Source: JBDGRJ01 sp042218115 (GTDB lineage: Bacteria; Patescibacteriota; Patescibacteriia; Magasanikbacterales; UBA922). From it: DNA of 20,891 nucleotides. Where the stretch lies: assembly GCA_042218115.1 (NCBI GenBank), contig JBDGRJ010000084.1, positions 1 through 20,891 of the forward strand. The letters run 5' to 3'. The notes beneath the pieces were generated by a model that was not told where the DNA came from, searched no databases, and saw only the letters and a program-made list of their open reading frames with translations. The translations under genes and the position numbers were made by a program. This document shows, in pieces, positions 19,194 through 20,891 of this stretch; the first letter of the stretch is position 1; every line of letters begins with the position of its first letter.

Positions 19194-19886
19194 ATGAACA
19201 CAGGTAAGCTATATATCACAGCCACACCAATCGGAAACTTGGATGATATGACGGATAGAGCGAAAAGGGTATTAAAAGAAGTGGATTTAATTTTGTGTGA
19301 AACACCCAGTGAAACACAGAATTTACTCAATCATTTTAATATAGACACCAAAGCGGAAGAATATAACCAGCATACCAGGCAAGGAAAAATGGTAGAGATT
19401 GTAGATAGACTTGAGAGTGGAGAAGAAATCGCCTTAGTTTCCGATGCCGGCACACCGGCGATTAGTGATCCCGGTGGGAAATTAGTCGAATATGTAGAGC
19501 AGAGAAATAAGGAGATTGATATAGTTCCGGTTCCAGGCTCTTCCGCAATTACCACAGCTTTGAGTATATGTGGTTTTCCAGCTAATGAGTTTGTGTTTTT
19601 AGGGTTTCCACCGAATAAATCAGGTAGAGAAAAATTTTTTAAACAAGCCGTAGAGCATGACAAAACAGTAGTTTTTTATGAATCCAAGCACAGGATAGAG
19701 AAGGCTCTAAGACAACTAAAAGAAATAATGGATGCGAATAGAAATGTATGTATTTGCAGAGAATTGACAAAACAGTATGAAAGTATTTACAGAGGTGCAA
19801 TTGATAATATTCTAAATCAAGATATCAAAACAAAAGGAGAGTTTACTGTAGTTATAGATGGTAAAAAGATTAATAAACAAAAATAA
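19194..19886 (+). CDS. rsmI: 16S rRNA (cytidine(1402)-2'-O)-methyltransferase
   Basis: A 230-residue SAM-dependent methyltransferase of the tetrapyrrole-methylase fold that 2'-O-methylates C1402 in the 16S decoding centre. Motifs are KLYITATPIGNLDDMTDRAK (residues 5-24), LVSDAGTPAISDPGGKL (81-97), VPVPGSSAITTALSICGFP (112-130), FLGFPPNKSGREKFF, TVVFYESKHRIEKAL and CICRELTKQYESIYRG. The family's CEDTR is here CETPS (residues 35-39). I chose ATG 19194 because the family begins LYxVATPIGNL within a few residues; the frame also extends upstream to a TTG at 19083. Length is at the short end of the usual 225-290. It is monocistronic, with a terminator behind it. Confidence 0.93.
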   Translation: MNTGKLYITATPIGNLDDMTDRAKRVLKEVDLILCETPSETQNLLNHFNIDTKAEEYNQHTRQGKMVEIVDRLESGEEIALVSDAGTPAISDPGGKLVEYVEQRNKEIDIVPVPGSSAITTALSICGFPANEFVFLGFPPNKSGREKFFKQAVEHDKTVVFYESKHRIEKALRQLKEIMDANRNVCICRELTKQYESIYRGAIDNILNQDIKTKGEFTVVIDGKKINKQK

Positions 19887-19887
19887 A

Positions 19888-19954
19888 ACAGACCCACTTT
19901 TTGCTCAGAAAGTGGTAAAACTGCTAAGACTTAATTGAGCCAGGTCTGTCTTTT
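19888..19954 (+). terminator. Nested terminator between convergent rsmI and HNH gene
   Basis: An inner hairpin pairs CCACTTT (19894-19900) with AAAGTGG (19909-19915) and is followed by TAAAA. An outer stem pairs ACAGACC (19888-19894) with GGTCTGT (19943-19949) and is followed by CTTTT. The outer 3' strand lies inside the last codons of the convergent HNH gene, so the rsmI transcript would be antisense to that gene's end. The C at 19894 can serve only one of the two stems. Confidence 0.55.
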
Positions 19955-20368
19955 ACTTGTTCTATCCTCTTTAATGCTCTCTCTAAGAAGTTCTAGCTGT
20001 CTTCCGGTAATTTCGTTTCTGTCCTCTAATAGCAGCCCATCTAAAAGGCTGTGTTGTTCTGTTCCAGGCAACAAAACCCCAAAAATTTGATGGAAACTCA
20101 GGTGCGCACTTCTTGGTATTGGATCAATGATATTTTCTGAATTATCTTTACCCCCTCTCGCTTTTGGAACTTTGTGGTGCCTATCTTTTTCGCATTGTTC
20201 ATCTAAGTTAAAGAGCTTCGGTTCTATGCTTCTACTTTGGTTAATTTTTTCAACCCTTTCATGGAATGAGCTAAGCCCTCTACACTTGTAAAAAACCTCA
20301 TGAAGGGCGGACCACAAAAAGTCAGGAACTATGATTTCTGTGTTCCGGCAGATAAATTCCCTAGCCAT
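19931..20368 (-). CDS. Small HNH-type (His-Me finger) endonuclease-like protein
   Basis: A 145-residue protein with one recognisable motif: DRHHKVPKARGGKDNSENII (H64-H65, residues 62-81) followed by AHLSFHQIFG (H89, H93). The pattern HH-hydrophobic-P-x-x-x-GG, then Asn, then H-x3-H matches HNH/His-Me finger nucleases, with H65 the likely general base and the later histidines metal-binding. Paired CxxC knuckles are missing. The N-terminal 60 residues (EFICRNTEIIVPDFLWSALH) are unrecognised. The start ATG 20368 has a good Shine-Dalgarno sequence (AAAGGAG, 6 nt spacing), unlike most genes here. It has no restriction, phage or integrase neighbours in view, so its role (defence, repair or selfish) is open. 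Confidence 0.6.
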   Translation of the reverse strand: MAREFICRNTEIIVPDFLWSALHEVFYKCRGLSSFHERVEKINQSRSIEPKLFNLDEQCEKDRHHKVPKARGGKDNSENIIDPIPRSAHLSFHQIFGVLLPGTEQHSLLDGLLLEDRNEITGRQLELLRESIKEDRTSKRQTWLN

Positions 20369-20668
20369 CCCTGGCTCCTTTATTTTTTAGAGAGCAGGTT
20401 AACGAAATGAGCTTGATATAAAGATATCAAAAAATGAGATTTATAAAAAAGCTAATTTATATATTAATTGTTAAACTTTATTTATTTTAGGAAAAACAAT
20501 AATTTTAAGGTTTGGGTATTTTTTCTTAGAGCAGGCTTTGAAAAATTAAACTTGCAAGACAGTTCTATTTTTGCTTACATATCAAATCTAAGTAGTCGCT
20601 CGTTCAGCTCTTTCCAGGGGTGGAAAACAAAATGAATATAGATGTCAGCTCCGATTTAAATAGACCAG
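20369..20668. other. AT-rich intergenic region upstream of the HNH gene
   Basis: About 300 nt with no supportable gene. It holds the HNH Shine-Dalgarno site, the 18-bp palindrome at 20413-20430 and long A/T tracts. Two short plus-strand ORFs are present, 18 codons from 20434 and 24 codons from 20632, neither convincing. A related motif, AGAGCAGG, occurs near 20393 and 20528. Confidence 0.5.
20413..20430. repeat. Perfect palindrome upstream of HNH gene, candidate operator
   Basis: TTGATAT (20413-20419) and ATATCAA (20424-20430) form a perfect 7-bp inverted repeat around AAAG, 45 nt upstream of the HNH start codon. Position and symmetry suit a dimeric repressor site. It has no T-run consistent with a terminator in the minus direction. 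The binding protein is unknown. Confidence 0.4.
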
Positions 20669-20836
20669 TTAACCTCTTTGTGAGTATTCTTGAATTATTT
20701 TTTTAATCTCCTCTCTAATCCTGGCATCTGTATCTCTGTCCTCGTGACTATCTCTTCTTTTTGAATGTACTGTTGCTTCTGCACCACTTGTCTTTTTGAT
20801 CATCTCATCTTTTCCAAAAGGGTAACAACCTATCAT
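20669..20836 (-). CDS. Hypothetical small protein
   Basis: A 55-residue ORF from ATG 20836 to TAA 20671-20669, beginning MIGCYPFGKDEMIKKTSG and ending EIKKIIQEYSQRG. The central part is highly charged (HSKRRDSHEDRDTDARIREE) and would form a helix. The frame is open a further 17 codons upstream without ATG, reaching a stop close to the window edge. No family is recognised. It would be transcribed toward the HNH gene. Support is limited to the open frame and plausible amino-acid composition. Confidence 0.35.
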   Translation of the reverse strand: MIGCYPFGKDEMIKKTSGAEATVHSKRRDSHEDRDTDARIREEIKKIIQEYSQRG

Positions 20837-20891
20837 AAATCTTTTATTTAATCCATAAACTTGGGTTGATAAAACTGAACTAGTTTTCTAA

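Noticed and set aside
20434..20490. 18-codon plus-strand ORF for a hydrophobic basic peptide (MRFIKKLIYILIVKLYLF), resembling a type I toxin
   Set aside because: The region is very AT-rich, which alone yields Ile/Leu/Lys/Phe/Tyr codons. No RBS, promoter or antisense RNA signature is clear.
20632..20706. 24-codon plus-strand ORF near the right end
   Set aside because: Short, antisense to the small minus-strand ORF, and without supporting signals beyond a GGGGTGG some distance upstream.
1..20891. CRISPR array, prophage, transposase, tRNA or rRNA genes
   Set aside because: Reading through by eye I found no spaced direct repeats, integrase or transposase motifs, or cloverleaf-compatible T-arm/acceptor pairs. 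A tool search could still find a divergent tRNA.

Overview
The window reads as chromosomal DNA of a bacterium from the Candidate Phyla Radiation (Patescibacteria). This is inferred from a set of reduced or divergent housekeeping proteins: a 602-residue alanyl-tRNA synthetase lacking the usual C-terminal part, a PriA without a Walker A motif, an RNA polymerase alpha subunit without the standard C-terminal domain, and short ribosomal proteins. TGA is used as an ordinary stop codon (relE-like gene, gtrA-like gene, fmt), which argues against the Gracilibacteria/Absconditabacteria genetic code. I cannot assign a finer lineage from sequence alone.

Layout. Positions 1-1339 (+) hold a cluster of toxin-antitoxin genes: a ribbon-helix-helix antitoxin with a RelE-type toxin, a microprotein that looks like only the toxin-binding tail of a MazE antitoxin, and a small antitoxin with a PIN-domain toxin behind its own promoter. 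A minimal alaS and a GtrA-like membrane protein follow. A strong promoter at 3707-3735 starts the operon infA-rpmJ-rpsM-rpsK-rpsD-rpoA-rplQ-rplM-rpsI, which ends in tandem hairpin/terminator structures. Next are a polysaccharide flippase and two glycosyltransferases (+). The minus strand then carries, in order of transcription, a secreted lysozyme-like repeat protein, a LigB-fold protein, priA, def, fmt and an O-antigen ligase/polymerase-like membrane protein. At the right end are a small unrecognised minus-strand ORF, rsmI (+), an HNH-type protein (-) and an AT-rich region with one more possible small ORF.

The genes fall into three functional groups: translation and transcription machinery, envelope glycan assembly (flippase, GT4, GT2, Wzy/WaaL-like, GtrA, secreted hydrolase), and stabilising or defensive toxin modules.

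The most interesting feature is a pair of related, unexplained structured elements at 9445-9585 (+) and 17100-17238 (-). Each has a GC-rich core with the same conserved single-stranded blocks and three internal stems that covary between the copies. Each is enclosed by a perfect 21 or 22 bp inverted repeat whose sequence is completely different in the two copies. Both lie in the same orientation relative to transcription, directly upstream of a start codon. They look like a structured RNA family that I cannot match to any class I know.
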